Notes under the pieces: generated by a model
What the model was told of the DNA's origin: nothing
Databases searched by the model: none
What the model saw: the letters and a program-made list of their open reading frames with translations, nothing else
Made by a program: the position numbers and the translations under genes
From: Actinophytocola xinjiangensis
GTDB taxonomy: Bacteria; Actinomycetota; Actinomycetes; Mycobacteriales; Pseudonocardiaceae
Direction: 5' to 3'
Assembly (NCBI RefSeq): GCF_001921215.1
Contig: NZ_MSIF01000001.1
Span: forward strand, 496,001-560,000
DNA: 64,000 nucleotides
Shown here: positions 8,180 to 17,800 of the stretch, one piece after another
Numbering within the stretch: position 1 is the stretch's first letter
Layout of the letters: the number at the start of each line of letters is the position of its first letter

Positions 8180-9159
8180 GCGTCCTCACCGCCTGGTCGG
8201 CCGTCTCCCCCTACGGCATCGGCGCCACGGCCTTCGCCGACGGTCTGCACGCCGCCGCGACCCGCACCCCCGCCGAACCGGGCCTGCCGCCGGCCGGGCT
8301 GGTTCCGGACTTCGAGCCGAGAACGCTGCTGGGCGCCAAGGGCACCCGCTGGCTGGACCGCGTCTCGGCGCTGGCCGTGGTGGCCACCGGCGAGATCGTC
8401 CGCGCGGCCGGTGACCTCGGCCAGGAACCCGGGCTGGTGCTCGGCGTCACCAACGGCAGCGCGCGGAGCATGCTGGAGCTGACCAGGGACTCGCTGGTCA
8501 AGGCCCGCCCGGAGTTCGTGAAACCGGGCCAGTTCCCCAACACCCTGATGAACTCCGCCGCCGCCCAGTGCGCCATCTTCCACCGGCTGCGCGGTCCGAA
8601 CGCGACCGTCGCCGCCGGCCGCACCTCCGGGCTGCTGGCCCTGCGCTACGCCCGCCGCCTCCAGCGCACCGGCCGCGCGGAGGCGGTGCTGTGCGGTGCT
8701 GCCGAGGAGTACTCCGGCACCCGTGCCTGGTTCGCCCAGCACGCCGCCCCCGGCCCGGACCTCGGCGAGGGCTGCGCCATGTTGCTGCTCGGACCGCCCG
8801 GCCGCCCCGGCATCGCGGAGGTCGCCGGCCTGGCGTTCGGCGTGTTCGACGAGCCGGCGACCGCCGGCCAGGCCCTGGACCGCTGTGTGCGCCGGCTGCT
8901 CGACGCCCAGCCCGGCCCGCTCTGGGCGCACGCCACCGCGCACGACCCCGTGCTGTCCACCACCGACGTCGATGCGCAGGTGCGGCTGCCGCTGGCCGAG
9001 TTGGTCGGCGACACGCACGCCGCGTCGGCGGCGCTGGCGGTGGCCGCCGTCCTCGCGCTGGCCCCGGACGCCCCCGGACGCCTCGCCCTGGTGACGGCCA
9101 CCGACCGGGACGGCACGGTCGGCGCCGCGCTGCTGCGGATCACCGGGGAGCGGTCGTGA
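8176..9159 (+). CDS. KS-like partner lacking the active-site Cys (chain-length-factor-like)
   Basis: A 327-aa shortened ketosynthase homologue. The stretch TVAAGRTSG aligns with the TLPTACAAG of the preceding KS, placing Arg149 where the nucleophilic Cys should be. The two His loops are also altered (LWAHATAHD and GDTHAASA). It cannot condense on its own. Its place directly after the KS (ATGA overlap) suits a chain-length factor that shapes the tunnel of a KS heterodimer. Chain-length factors of aromatic systems usually carry Gln at this position; Arg is unusual. About 80 residues shorter than the KS. Confidence 0.8.
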   Translation: MSVLTAWSAVSPYGIGATAFADGLHAAATRTPAEPGLPPAGLVPDFEPRTLLGAKGTRWLDRVSALAVVATGEIVRAAGDLGQEPGLVLGVTNGSARSMLELTRDSLVKARPEFVKPGQFPNTLMNSAAAQCAIFHRLRGPNATVAAGRTSGLLALRYARRLQRTGRAEAVLCGAAEEYSGTRAWFAQHAAPGPDLGEGCAMLLLGPPGRPGIAEVAGLAFGVFDEPATAGQALDRCVRRLLDAQPGPLWAHATAHDPVLSTTDVDAQVRLPLAELVGDTHAASAALAVAAVLALAPDAPGRLALVTATDRDGTVGAALLRITGERS

Positions 9160-9989
9160 CCGGGTACCTGCTGCGCGAGCCGGTGACCGTCACCCGCGCC
9201 GGGGACACCGTGACCGCCACGCTCGCCGTGCGGGCCGGCGAGCCGGTGTTCGCCGGGCACTACCCGCACTTTCCCGTGTTGCCGGGCGTGTGTGTCGTGG
9301 AGAGCGTGCACCGCGCGGCGACCGGCACACTGCCCGAACCCGGGCTGGTGCTCGACGCCGTCGACACCGCGCGCTTCCTCGGCCCGGTGCGTCCCGGCGA
9401 CGAGCTGACCGCCGAGCTCAGTTGGTCGGCCGACGGGGACGCGTGGTGCTGCCGCGCCAGGGCCGGCACGGCCGGCGGGCGGGTCGCGACCGTGCGCCTG
9501 CGCTACCGGGCCGACCGACCCGCCCCGGCACCGGCCGGGGACATCGCCCGGGACATCGCCCGGGACGGGATCCGGCTGGACCTCGACGGGATCACCGCGC
9601 TGATCCCGCACCGGCCGCCGATGCTGCTGCTCGACGAGGTCACCGGGCTGGTCACCGGGCAGCGGCTCACCGCCACCCGGACGGCCGTCGCGGGGGAGCC
9701 GTGGGGGCCGGCGCCGCTGGTCGAGTCCTGGTGCCAGGCGGCCGGGGTGCTCGCCCTGCACGGCACCGACCCGGCGCCCGGCCGGGTGCTGCTGCTCGGC
9801 GCCGTGCACGGCGCGGAACTGGCCGGCGCCGTCGCCCCCGGGGACGTCGTCGAGCACCGGGTCACGCTGTCCCGGGCCGATCCCGGGTCGGCCGTGCTGA
9901 CCGGTGAGTCCGTTGTGGACGGACGGGTGGTGTTGCTGGTGCGGCGGGTCGTGGTGGCGGTACGCGAGCGGGAGGCAGCGGATGGGTGA
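9156..9989 (+). CDS. double-hotdog 3-hydroxyacyl-ACP dehydratase
   Basis: A 277-aa protein with two hotdog domains in tandem, starting at GTG in GTGA. Domain 1 (about 1-120) has the FabZ-like motif FAGHYPHFPVLPG with His35, followed by Glu49. Domain 2 (about 138-265) opens with LIPHRPPMLLLDEV and keeps a Glu in LVESWCQAAG (E190), but has no HFPxxPG loop. Domain 1 therefore probably supplies the active site and domain 2 the structural half. Highly reducing type II systems commonly use two separate dehydratase subunits; here they are fused. The linker contains a small GDIARDIARDG repeat. It would make 2-enoyl or polyene units. Confidence 0.82.
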   Translation: MTGYLLREPVTVTRAGDTVTATLAVRAGEPVFAGHYPHFPVLPGVCVVESVHRAATGTLPEPGLVLDAVDTARFLGPVRPGDELTAELSWSADGDAWCCRARAGTAGGRVATVRLRYRADRPAPAPAGDIARDIARDGIRLDLDGITALIPHRPPMLLLDEVTGLVTGQRLTATRTAVAGEPWGPAPLVESWCQAAGVLALHGTDPAPGRVLLLGAVHGAELAGAVAPGDVVEHRVTLSRADPGSAVLTGESVVDGRVVLLVRRVVVAVREREAADG

Positions 9990-10719
9990 GTCACGGGTGG
10001 CCATGGTCACCGGCGGGTCCCGGGGCATCGGCCGGGCGGTCGTGCTGCGGCTGGCGCGTGACGGCCACGACGTCGCGTTCTGCTACCGCGCCGAGGACGA
10101 CGCCGCCCAGCGGCTGGTGACCGAGGCCGGCGAACACGGCGTGCGGGTCGTCGCCACCAGGGTCGACGTCACCGACCCCGACGCCGTGCGGCAGTGGGTC
10201 GCCGACACCCGCACCGGCCTCGGCGCCATCGACACGGTCGTCACCTCGGCCGGGGTGCTCGCCGACCGGGCGCTGGTGACCATGCGCGACACCGACTGGG
10301 ACCGCGTCGTGGACACCAGCCTGGACGGCACCTTCCACGTCTGCCGGGCCGTGGTGTTCGAGATGATGAAACGCCGCGCCGGCTCGGTGGTCACCATCTC
10401 CTCGGTCGGCGGGGTGCACGGCAACGCCGGCCAGACCAACTACGCCGCAGCCAAGGCCGGCGTCATCGGGTTCACCAAGGCGCTGGCCAAGGAGGTCGGC
10501 CGCTACCGGATCCGGGCCAACGTCGTCGCCCCCGGCTACGTCGAGACCGCCATGACCGACGGCATGGACGCCAAGGCCCTCGACGACGCCAGGGCACGGA
10601 TCCCGCTCGGCCGGCTCGGCCGGCCGGAGGAGGTCGCCGAGGTCGTCGCGTTCCTGGCCTCCGACCGCGCCTCCTACGTCAGCGGCGCGGTGCTCCAGGT
10701 CGACGGCGCGTTCGGCTGA
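9982..10719 (+). CDS. 3-oxoacyl-ACP reductase (FabG-type ketoreductase)
   Basis: A 245-aa short-chain dehydrogenase that reduces the 3-keto group of ACP-bound chains with NADPH. The cofactor loop GGSRGIG is at residues 11-17, and the catalytic Ser140/141, Tyr154 and Lys158 are in ISSVGG and YAAAKAG. The ATG at 9982 is preceded by GGAGG and overlaps the dehydratase by eight bases. With KS, KS-like, dehydratase and ACP it completes a minimal reducing set. No enoyl reductase is encoded in the operon, so conjugated polyene chains are expected. Its 3' end overlaps the convergent regulator gene by 46 bases. Confidence 0.92.
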   Translation: MGESRVAMVTGGSRGIGRAVVLRLARDGHDVAFCYRAEDDAAQRLVTEAGEHGVRVVATRVDVTDPDAVRQWVADTRTGLGAIDTVVTSAGVLADRALVTMRDTDWDRVVDTSLDGTFHVCRAVVFEMMKRRAGSVVTISSVGGVHGNAGQTNYAAAKAGVIGFTKALAKEVGRYRIRANVVAPGYVETAMTDGMDAKALDDARARIPLGRLGRPEEVAEVVAFLASDRASYVSGAVLQVDGAFG

Positions 10720-11462
10720 GCCGCCAGCAACCGCAGCTGGGCGGCCCGCACCCCCGCCTGGAAACGGGACTCGGCCCCCATGTCCCGCAGGATCTCGGCG
10801 ACGTGGCGGCGGTAGGTGCGCACCGACAGGCCGAGTTTGCGGGCCGCCGCGTCGTCCTTGTGGCCGGCGTTGAGACAGTCCAGGATCTCCCGGGTGAGCC
10901 GGTCGCCGGCCGGCGCGTCGAGCGGTGGCCTGGCCGCCTGCCACGTCCCGGTGAACAGCGCCCGCAGCGTGTGCAGGATCGACGGGGCGTAGGTGACCGT
11001 CGCCGGGCCGGGGTCGGGGCGGACCAGCGCGACCCGGTCGTCGGCCATCAGCAGCTCCGGCAGCGGGGACTCGCTGACCCGAGCGTCGATGCCGACCGCC
11101 ACCGCGCTGGCCACGAACGCGGCGCCGGCCTCGGTGGAGGTGGTGGTGGGCGCGCACAGCATGCGCACGGTGATGCCGCGCAGCGGCAGCCGGCCCAGCT
11201 CGGCCAGCGCCAGCGCCGAGTCCCGCTCGGGATAGCGCGCGGGTGATGGCACGCACAGCAGCTCGCGGCGGGTGAGGGCGACCAGCCGGCGCACGGTCGC
11301 GGCCACCGCCTCGTCGTCGGCCGGCAGCTCCACGATCGGCGGCGAGCTGACCTGCCGGCGGTGGTTGGTGATCGCCGCGTCGACCAGCGCACGGGCCGAC
11401 AGCAGCGCCTGCTCCAGCTCGTCGCCCGGTTCGGTGAGGGGGGTCGTGGTCACCGGCATCAC
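10674..11462 (-). CDS. LuxR-type transcriptional regulator
   Basis: A 262-aa protein with a LuxR/NarL helix-turn-helix at its C-terminus (about 200-255: REILDCLNAGHKDDAAARKLGLSVRTYRRHV, split here by position only). The N-terminal 190 residues show no phosphorylatable receiver and resemble actinobacterial HTH proteins with an uncharacterised effector-like region. It is the last gene of the hydrazine/NRPS operon. Start choice is between GTG at 11462 (GTGA overlap with the hydrolase stop) and ATG at 11459. Role as pathway-specific regulator is inferred from position. Its final codons overlap the convergent ketoreductase gene. Confidence 0.8.
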   Translation of the reverse strand: MMPVTTTPLTEPGDELEQALLSARALVDAAITNHRRQVSSPPIVELPADDEAVAATVRRLVALTRRELLCVPSPARYPERDSALALAELGRLPLRGITVRMLCAPTTTSTEAGAAFVASAVAVGIDARVSESPLPELLMADDRVALVRPDPGPATVTYAPSILHTLRALFTGTWQAARPPLDAPAGDRLTREILDCLNAGHKDDAAARKLGLSVRTYRRHVAEILRDMGAESRFQAGVRAAQLRLLAAQPNAPSTWSTAPLT

Positions 11463-12499
11463 CTGGGGACACCGGCGCGCGGGCGGAAGCGCTGGACCTG
11501 GCCGGCCGACCCGTCGCCCGGCCGCACGTGCAGCTCGCCGCGTGCCGGCAGCAGGACCACGGTCGCCACCGTGCGTTCGACGGTGATGTCGCCGGGGTCG
11601 GGGACCCGGATCGGCGGGTCGGCCAGCAGCGCGAAGTGGTCGGCGACCCCGGCGCCGGCCGGCAGCGCCGCCAGCCGGGAGCGCACCGCGTCGAGCCGGC
11701 GGGTGGAGGAGTTGCGGGCGAACACGTTCAGCTCGTCGTGCGGCGCGAGGTCGGGGTGCAGGTAGTGGTTGGTGTGGCTGAGGGTCTCGCCGGTGACCAC
11801 CCGCCGCTGGTCGTCGAGGATCTCGACGTAGGCGGCGCGTCCCCGGTCGCAGAGCATGACCGACCGGGAGCTGGCCAGCGGCAGGTCACCCAGCAGCGAG
11901 ATCGCCTCGGTGACGTCGCGCGCGGTGTCCAGCAGGTGCCGGATCGCCAGGTAGGGCGGCACGCCGGGGCGCCAGGTCCCGCCGACGACCAGGTTCAGCC
12001 CGACGGCCAGCCCGTGGGTGTTGACCCCGAGGTAGCCGAGCAGTCCGGCGAAGCTGAGCACCAGCGCCCGGCCGGTGTCCAGCACGGCGATCTGGTCGTC
12101 GAGGTCGCCGTTGAGGTCGACCGTCTGGGCCAGCACGGGTTCGTCGGCCAGCCGGGCGTAGGTGGTGCAGTCGCCGGCCGGTCGCACGCTGCGGTAGCCG
12201 AGGACCTCGCGGCGCAGTTGCAGCAGCAGCGCCTCGTGCCGGGTGAGCCCGGCGCCCTCGGCCAGCCCCAGGATCTCCTGGCCGAGGGCCGGGGTCGCCG
12301 CGTCGATCACCGCGCCGTGCGCGTCGAGCGCCGGCACCAGCTCGGCCAGCGTCAGCGGGGGCCGGCGCAGCCGGTTGAGCCGGCACAGGTCGTCGTCGAC
12401 GAACGCCCGCAGGGCGTGCTTGCGGGCGCCGCCGTGCGCCCGGCCGGCCTCGACCGGGTCCGCGCCGGTCCGCACGTGGGCGACCTGGCCGGTGGTCAT
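11459..12499 (-). CDS. C45-family Ntn-hydrolase / acyltransferase
   Basis: A 346-aa homologue of peptidase family C45, whose archetype is acyl-CoA:isopenicillin N acyltransferase. These enzymes self-cleave and then use the exposed Cys to hydrolyse or transfer amide-bound acyl groups. The cleavage site is PAGDCTTY, making Cys111 the nucleophile, and the downstream GLNLVVGG and SHTNHYL segments fit the family. Its ATG overlaps the GNAT stop by four bases. Beside a GNAT acyltransferase and a carrier protein, it may remove a temporary N-acyl group or exchange acyl groups on the hydrazine or cysteine unit. That role is inference. Confidence 0.82.
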   Translation of the reverse strand: MTTGQVAHVRTGADPVEAGRAHGGARKHALRAFVDDDLCRLNRLRRPPLTLAELVPALDAHGAVIDAATPALGQEILGLAEGAGLTRHEALLLQLRREVLGYRSVRPAGDCTTYARLADEPVLAQTVDLNGDLDDQIAVLDTGRALVLSFAGLLGYLGVNTHGLAVGLNLVVGGTWRPGVPPYLAIRHLLDTARDVTEAISLLGDLPLASSRSVMLCDRGRAAYVEILDDQRRVVTGETLSHTNHYLHPDLAPHDELNVFARNSSTRRLDAVRSRLAALPAGAGVADHFALLADPPIRVPDPGDITVERTVATVVLLPARGELHVRPGDGSAGQVQRFRPRAGVPR

Positions 12500-13101
12500 G
12501 TCCCGGCCCCGACCTTGGGGCCGGCCTCCAGCGCGCGCTTCACCTCCGGCCACTCGCCGCGCAGCACGCTGTAGTACACCGCGTCCCTGCGCCGGCCGCC
12601 CGGCATGTAGTTGAAGCTGCGCAGCGTGCCCTCCTCGACCGCGCCGATGTTGCGCAGTCCGCGCCGGGCCTGCTCGTTGAGCTGGTCGGTCTTGAACTCG
12701 ACCCGCTGGGCGCCCAGCCGCTCGAACGCGTGCTCCAGCAGCAGGTACTTCGCCCAGCGGTTCACGCCCCGGCCACGGAAGTCCGCGCCCAGCCACGACC
12801 AGCCGATCTCGATCCGGGCGTCGGTCTCGGCCAGGTTGCCGTAGCTCATGCTGCCGGCGATCCGCCCGCTGGCCAGGTCGGTGATCACGAACACCACCCG
12901 CCGGCCGGCCTCGTGGTCGGCCAGTGAACCGTCGAACCACGCGTGGTAGTCCTCGTCGGTCTCCACCAGCGACACGAAGTAGCGCCAGATGTGCGGGTCC
13001 ATGGCGACGGCGTGCAGGCCGTCGCGGTCGTCCGGCGAGATCGGGCGCAGCCTGACGAACTCGTTGTCCAGTGTGGACGGTGCGGTCTCGGCCCAGCTCA
13101 T
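12496..13101 (-). CDS. GNAT-family N-acyltransferase (RimJ/RimL-like)
   Basis: A 201-aa GNAT enzyme with the acyl-CoA pyrophosphate loop in ADFRGRGVNRW (about residues 108-118) and a typical RimJ/RimL layout ending in YYSVLRGEW. It would acylate an amino or hydrazino group using an acyl-CoA. It is translationally coupled to both the carrier protein before it and the C45 hydrolase after it. The trio ligase, ACP, GNAT recalls the part of the triacsin pathway that, as I remember it, activates and N-acylates hydrazinoacetic acid on a carrier. Acceptor and donor are not readable from sequence. Confidence 0.78.
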   Translation of the reverse strand: MSWAETAPSTLDNEFVRLRPISPDDRDGLHAVAMDPHIWRYFVSLVETDEDYHAWFDGSLADHEAGRRVVFVITDLASGRIAGSMSYGNLAETDARIEIGWSWLGADFRGRGVNRWAKYLLLEHAFERLGAQRVEFKTDQLNEQARRGLRNIGAVEEGTLRSFNYMPGGRRRDAVYYSVLRGEWPEVKRALEAGPKVGAGT

Positions 13102-13385
13102 CGCGTCGACCCCTCGGCGACCAGGTCCGCGTGGCGGGCCAGCGCGGCGACGACGTCACCGAGCGTGCGCATCGCGGCGAGGTCCTGCTCGGTGAAGTGC
13201 GCGACCGACACACCGGTCCGCTCGCACACGTCGGTCAGGAACAGCACCTTGTTCAGCGAGGTCAGGCCGTACTCGCGAACCAGGTCGTGGTCCACGGCGA
13301 TGTCCTGCGGCGCCACCTCGTCCAGCACCAGCGCCAGACTCTCCCGCGCCGCCGGTTCGAGACCGGCCCGTGACTCACCCGGCAT
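13098..13385 (-). CDS. free-standing carrier protein
   Basis: A 95-aa acyl/peptidyl carrier protein. The attachment Ser43 is in YGLTSLNKV, an atypical loop in which DSL is replaced by TSL. It sits between the AMP ligase gene (11-base overlap) and the GNAT gene (ATGA overlap). The natural reading is that the ligase loads a small acid onto it and the GNAT modifies the loaded group. Hydrazinoacetate is the leading candidate because the hydrazine cassette lies in the same operon. The window has four other candidate carriers or carrier domains (6705, PCP of 14871, C-terminus of 18128, and the lipoyl domain, which is unrelated). Confidence 0.85.
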   Translation of the reverse strand: MPGESRAGLEPAARESLALVLDEVAPQDIAVDHDLVREYGLTSLNKVLFLTDVCERTGVSVAHFTEQDLAAMRTLGDVVAALARHADLVAEGSTR

Positions 13386-14874
13386 GGATACCTCCCCTGT
13401 TGTCGACGATCTCCGCGCGGTACAGCTCCAGGATCCGGTTGCGGCGCGGCTTGAACTGTGAAGTGAGGGTCTCGCCGGCCACGCTGAACGGCCGGGCGAT
13501 GACGACCTTGCGGATCTGCTCGTCGCGGCCGAACGCCGCGTTGGTGGCCGCCAGCTGCGCGGCGATGGCCGCCTCGTCCGGCTCGCCGGCCGGCGACACG
13601 ACCGCCACCAGGTGTGCGCGGTCCGCGCTGACCACCACGCACTCCTCAATGGCGTGGCTGGTCCGCAGGTGCTCCTCGATCGGCCGCACCACGACCTTCT
13701 TCGCGTTGTCCAGCACGATCACGTCGTCGGCGCGGCCCAGGATGTAGAGGAAACCGTCCTCGTCGAAACGGCCGAGGTCGCCGGTGCGCACCACGCCGTC
13801 CGCGCCGAAGACCCGCTGCGACTCGCCGGGCGCGGCGTAGGCGTAGGCGGTGTTCACCGGGAAGTCGCTGCGCACGCTCACCACGCCGTGCTCGTCGATG
13901 AGCACCTCCTTGCCGGCCAGCACCTTCCCGACGCTGCCGACCCGGTGCGCGCCCGGATGGTTCTTGGTCACGATGCAGGTCTCGTTGAGGCCGTAGCCCT
14001 CGTAGAGCGGCAACCCGGCCTCGCCGAAGAACTCCAGCACGGCCGCGCTGGCCGGCGCCGACCCGGTCCACAGGTAGCGGATCCGGTCACCGAACACCGC
14101 CCGCGCCGCCTCGGCCAGCGGCCTGGTCCGTGCCTTGGCCCGGATCTGGCGGGCGGCGGTCTCGAAGAACGCCGGCACGCCCATCACCACGGTCGGCCGG
14201 GTCCTGGCCAGCGCCACGAACGCCGCCTCGTAGGTGCCGACCGTGACGTCGTGGCCGAAGACCAGCGCCGAGTACACCCAGTACCGTTGCTGCAACAGGG
14301 ACAGCGGCAGGAACACGAACAGGTCGTCGCCCTCGCCGTGGGCGAACATCCGCTGCACCGCGCGCAGCGACGAGTCGATGCTGCCGGCGGTCGCGCCAAG
14401 GCCCTTGGGTCGCCCGGTGGAGCCGGAGGTGAACTTGAGCGTCGTCACGTCGCCCGGCCCGTAGGTCACCGGCGGCAGGTCCGGTTCGGACACCCCGCCG
14501 GCCAGGGCGCGGACCTCGCCGATCGACAGCACACCCGGTTCGCCGCCTGGCTCGTCGGTGAACACCAGCCGCAGGTCGTAGTCCTCGGCCAGCTCGCGGC
14601 CCGGCTTGACGCTGCCCGCCTCGAACCCGGCGGTCACCAGCCCCAGCCGCAGCGCCGCCAGGTCCAGCAGCAGCCATTCCAGACAGTTGCGGGACACGAT
14701 GCCGATCCGGTCGCCCCGGCGCAGGCCCCGGTCGGCCAGCGCGGCGGCGACCCGGCCGGCCATCGCCCACAGCTCGGGCAGTGCCACGGTCTCCTCGCCG
14801 TCGAGCCGCACCACCCGCAGGCGGTGGCCGGGCTCCGGCGGTCCGGCCACCAGTCGGTTCAGTACCGAGGTCAC
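13375..14874 (-). CDS. AMP-dependent acyl ligase (FadD/acyl-ACP ligase type)
   Basis: A 499-aa ANL-superfamily ligase starting at GTG in GTGA with the NRPS stop. The ATP loop is LKFTSGSTGRPKG, the A5-like motif is YEGYGLNETC, the hinge is RTGDLGRFDEDGFLYILGR split over residues 380-400, and the C-terminal lysine lies in SQFKPRRN. The sequence looks closer to long-chain FadD-type ligases (FLPLSLLQQRYWVYSAL) than to NRPS A domains. It probably adenylates a free carboxylic acid and loads it onto the adjacent 95-aa carrier. Hydrazinoacetate or a fatty acid are both possible; context favours the former and sequence style the latter. Confidence 0.83.
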   Translation of the reverse strand: MTSVLNRLVAGPPEPGHRLRVVRLDGEETVALPELWAMAGRVAAALADRGLRRGDRIGIVSRNCLEWLLLDLAALRLGLVTAGFEAGSVKPGRELAEDYDLRLVFTDEPGGEPGVLSIGEVRALAGGVSEPDLPPVTYGPGDVTTLKFTSGSTGRPKGLGATAGSIDSSLRAVQRMFAHGEGDDLFVFLPLSLLQQRYWVYSALVFGHDVTVGTYEAAFVALARTRPTVVMGVPAFFETAARQIRAKARTRPLAEAARAVFGDRIRYLWTGSAPASAAVLEFFGEAGLPLYEGYGLNETCIVTKNHPGAHRVGSVGKVLAGKEVLIDEHGVVSVRSDFPVNTAYAYAAPGESQRVFGADGVVRTGDLGRFDEDGFLYILGRADDVIVLDNAKKVVVRPIEEHLRTSHAIEECVVVSADRAHLVAVVSPAGEPDEAAIAAQLAATNAAFGRDEQIRKVVIARPFSVAGETLTSQFKPRRNRILELYRAEIVDNRGGIHAG

Positions 14875-17800
14875 GACGCGTCCACCACGAACCCGGCCAT
14901 CGCCCGCGGTGTGACCACCTCGGGCAGCCGTTGCAGCGGCACGCTCACCCCGAACTCCCGGCGCACGGCCGTGACGATCCGGGCGGCGGCCACCGAGTGC
15001 CCGCCCAACTCGAAGAAGTTGTCGTCCACGCCGACCTCGTCCAGGCTCAGTACCGAGGCCCACAGCCGGGCCATGGCGTGCGCGGACTCCGGCGCCGGGC
15101 CGTCGCTGCGCGGCGTGGCCCGCGCACCCGCCGCCCGCTCGGCGAGCGCGGTCCGGTCGACCTTGTTGTTTCGTGTCAACGGAAGCCGCGGATGCCAGAC
15201 GAACTCCGATGGCACCAGGTAGGCCGGCAGCCGCGCGCCAAGATGCGCCCGCAGCTCACCGTCGGTCAGCGCTTCCCCGGTCAGGTGTGCCACCAGCCGG
15301 TCGCCGCCGGCCGACTCCTGGCGCACCACCACCGCCTGGGTGACCGCTTCCAGCGCGGCCAGGTGGGTCTCCACCTCGCCGGCCTCGATCCGATAGCCGT
15401 TGACCTTCAGCTGGTGGTCGGCCCGGCCGACGATGTCGATCGTGCCGTCCGGCAGATAGCGGCCGAGGTCACCGGTGCGGTAGAGCCGCCCGCGCACCGG
15501 GTCGTCGGTGAACCGCTCGGCGGTGCGCCCCTCGTCGCCCCAGTAGCCCCTGGCCAGGCCCGTGCCGGCGGCGCAGATCTCGCCGACGACCCAGTCCGGC
15601 GCGTCCCGGCCGTGCGCGTCCAGCACGTGCGCGCGGTTGTTGGCGTTGGGCCGTCCGTAGGGGACGGTCCCGCCGCTGAGGTCGTCGATCGGGTGCACGA
15701 TGTTCCACACGGTGGTCTCGGTCGGCCCGCCCAGCGACACCAGCCGCAGGTCCGGGGCGAGCGCGTGCAGCGCGGGCGGCAGCGCGGCGGGGATCCGGTC
15801 GCCGCTCATCATCACCAGCCGCAGCGACGCCGGCAGCGCGCCGTCGGCCGCGGCCTGGTCACGCAGCAGCGACACGATCGCCGGCACCGAGTTCCACACG
15901 GTGACCCCGGCGGAGTCGGCCAGCGCCAGCCAGTGCGCGGCGTCGGCGGCCTTGTCCGCGTCCGGCAGGACCAGCGCCGCGCCGGCCGACAGCGCGCCGA
16001 GGACGTCGTAGACCGACAGGTCGAAGGTGAACGCGCTGACGCCGAAGAACCGGTCCCCGGCGGTGATCCCGAACCGGGTGTTGCAGTCGGTCACCACGTT
16101 GACCACCGAGCGGTGGGTGACCATCACGCCCTTCGGGTCACCGGTGGTGCCCGAGGTGTACAGCACGTAGGCCAGGTCGTCGGGGGTCGTGCCGGCGGGG
16201 GAGAGCGGTTCGGCGTCGGGGGCGGGGGCCGACGCGTCCAGCCGCAGCACGGCCAGCGACCCGTCGGCCAGGTCGGTGTTGGTCAGCACGTGGCGCACCC
16301 GGCCGTCACGCAGCAGGAACTCCCGGCGCGCCGGCGGCAGGTCGGCGTCCACCGGCAGGTAGGCCGCGCCGGCCAGCAGGGTCGCCAGGATGCCGACGAC
16401 CTGCTCCGGCCCCCGGGTCATCACCAGGCCGACCAGTTCGTCGCGGCCGGCGCCGCCGGCCCGCAGCCACCCGGCGGCGGCCAGCGCCCGCCGGTACAGC
16501 TCGCCGTAGTCCATGGTGCCGCGCGAGGTCACCAGCGCGGGGGCGTGCGGGTCGCGTTCGGCGTTGGCGGCGAACGCGTCGGTCGCCAGCGCGTCGGGCA
16601 CCGCGACGGCGGTGTCGTTGGCCCGCTCGCGGCGGGCGCGCTGGGCGGGCGGCAGCAGGTCGACCGTGGTCGCCGTCCAGGTGGACTCGTCGAGCAGCCG
16701 CTCCAGCATCGCCAGGTAGCCGGCGGACAGGTCGTCGAGCAGGCCGTCGGGGAACAGCTCCTCGACGCCGTCGATGGTCACCACCAGCCCCTCGTGCAGC
16801 TCGGCGACGAACGCGTTGATCCACACCTGGGGGGTCTCGGTCACCGCGAACACCCGTGGCCCGAACAGTTCCCGCGCCGAGTAGTCCAGATCCCGCTGGA
16901 GGTAGCCGACGGTGCTGGTGAACGTGTACGGCATCCGCGCGGCGGCCGGGTCGCCCCGGTGCCGGCCCAGCTCGCGCAGCACCTCGATCCCGGAGAAGTG
17001 CCGGTTGTCCAGGTCGCGGTGCAGCCTGGCCTGGAGCGCGCGGGCCCGGTCGGCGAACCCGAGCCGCTGGTCCAGGTCGATCTCCACCAGCAGGATGTCG
17101 GTGAAGTTGCCGACCGTGTCGGCGATGCGCGGGTGGATGGGCGGGCGGTTGGCGATGGTCGAGTTGAGCGTGAACCGGTCCCCGGCGCCCCACGCGGACA
17201 GGGTCTCGGCGTAGGCGGCGAACAGCACGGTCGACGGCGTCAGGCCGAACTCGGTGCACCGCGCCTTCAGCCGCGCCCACGGCTCGGGCTCCAGGCGCAG
17301 CACCCTCGGGGTGAACCGGGGCTCGGTGATCGAGGACGGCGCGACCCGCAGCGGCAGCGCCGGGGCCGGCGGCAGGTCGTCGAGCCGCTCCAGCCAGTAG
17401 GCCCGCGAGCGGCGCGCGGGAGCCTTGGTCCGCGCGGACTCCATCGCCGCCACGAACGCCTCGAACGACGCGCCCTGCTCCGGTTCGGGCAGCGTCTCGC
17501 CGCCGTAGGCCCGCCACCAGTCGCGAAAGACCAGGAACCCGCTGACCGCGTCGGCGGCCAGCCCGTCCAGGCCGACGTGCAGGATCATCCGGTCGTCGGC
17601 CAAGATCGTCACCCCGGCGTCCATCAGCGGCGCCCGGTCGGCCGGCAGCACCAGGTGTGAGCGCTGCTCCCGCAGCCGGTGCCAGGCCGCTTCCCGTTGC
17701 TCCACGGGCAGTTCCCGCAGGTCCACCCGGCCGAGTTCGACCCGCGTCCCCGCCTGTTCGACCTGGCGGTCGCCGACGACCCTGGTCCGCAGCATCCCGT

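Noticed and set aside
9531-9560. Short direct repeat in the dehydratase gene
   Set aside because: It encodes a small GDIARDIARDG repeat in the interdomain linker, which is ordinary slippage variation rather than a mobile or regulatory element.
14781-17660. A 2.9-kb open frame on the plus strand antisense to the NRPS gene
   Set aside because: Its translation is a low-complexity mix of Arg, Gly, Val, Gln and His with no domain. It mirrors the third-position GC bias of the NRPS gene on the other strand.
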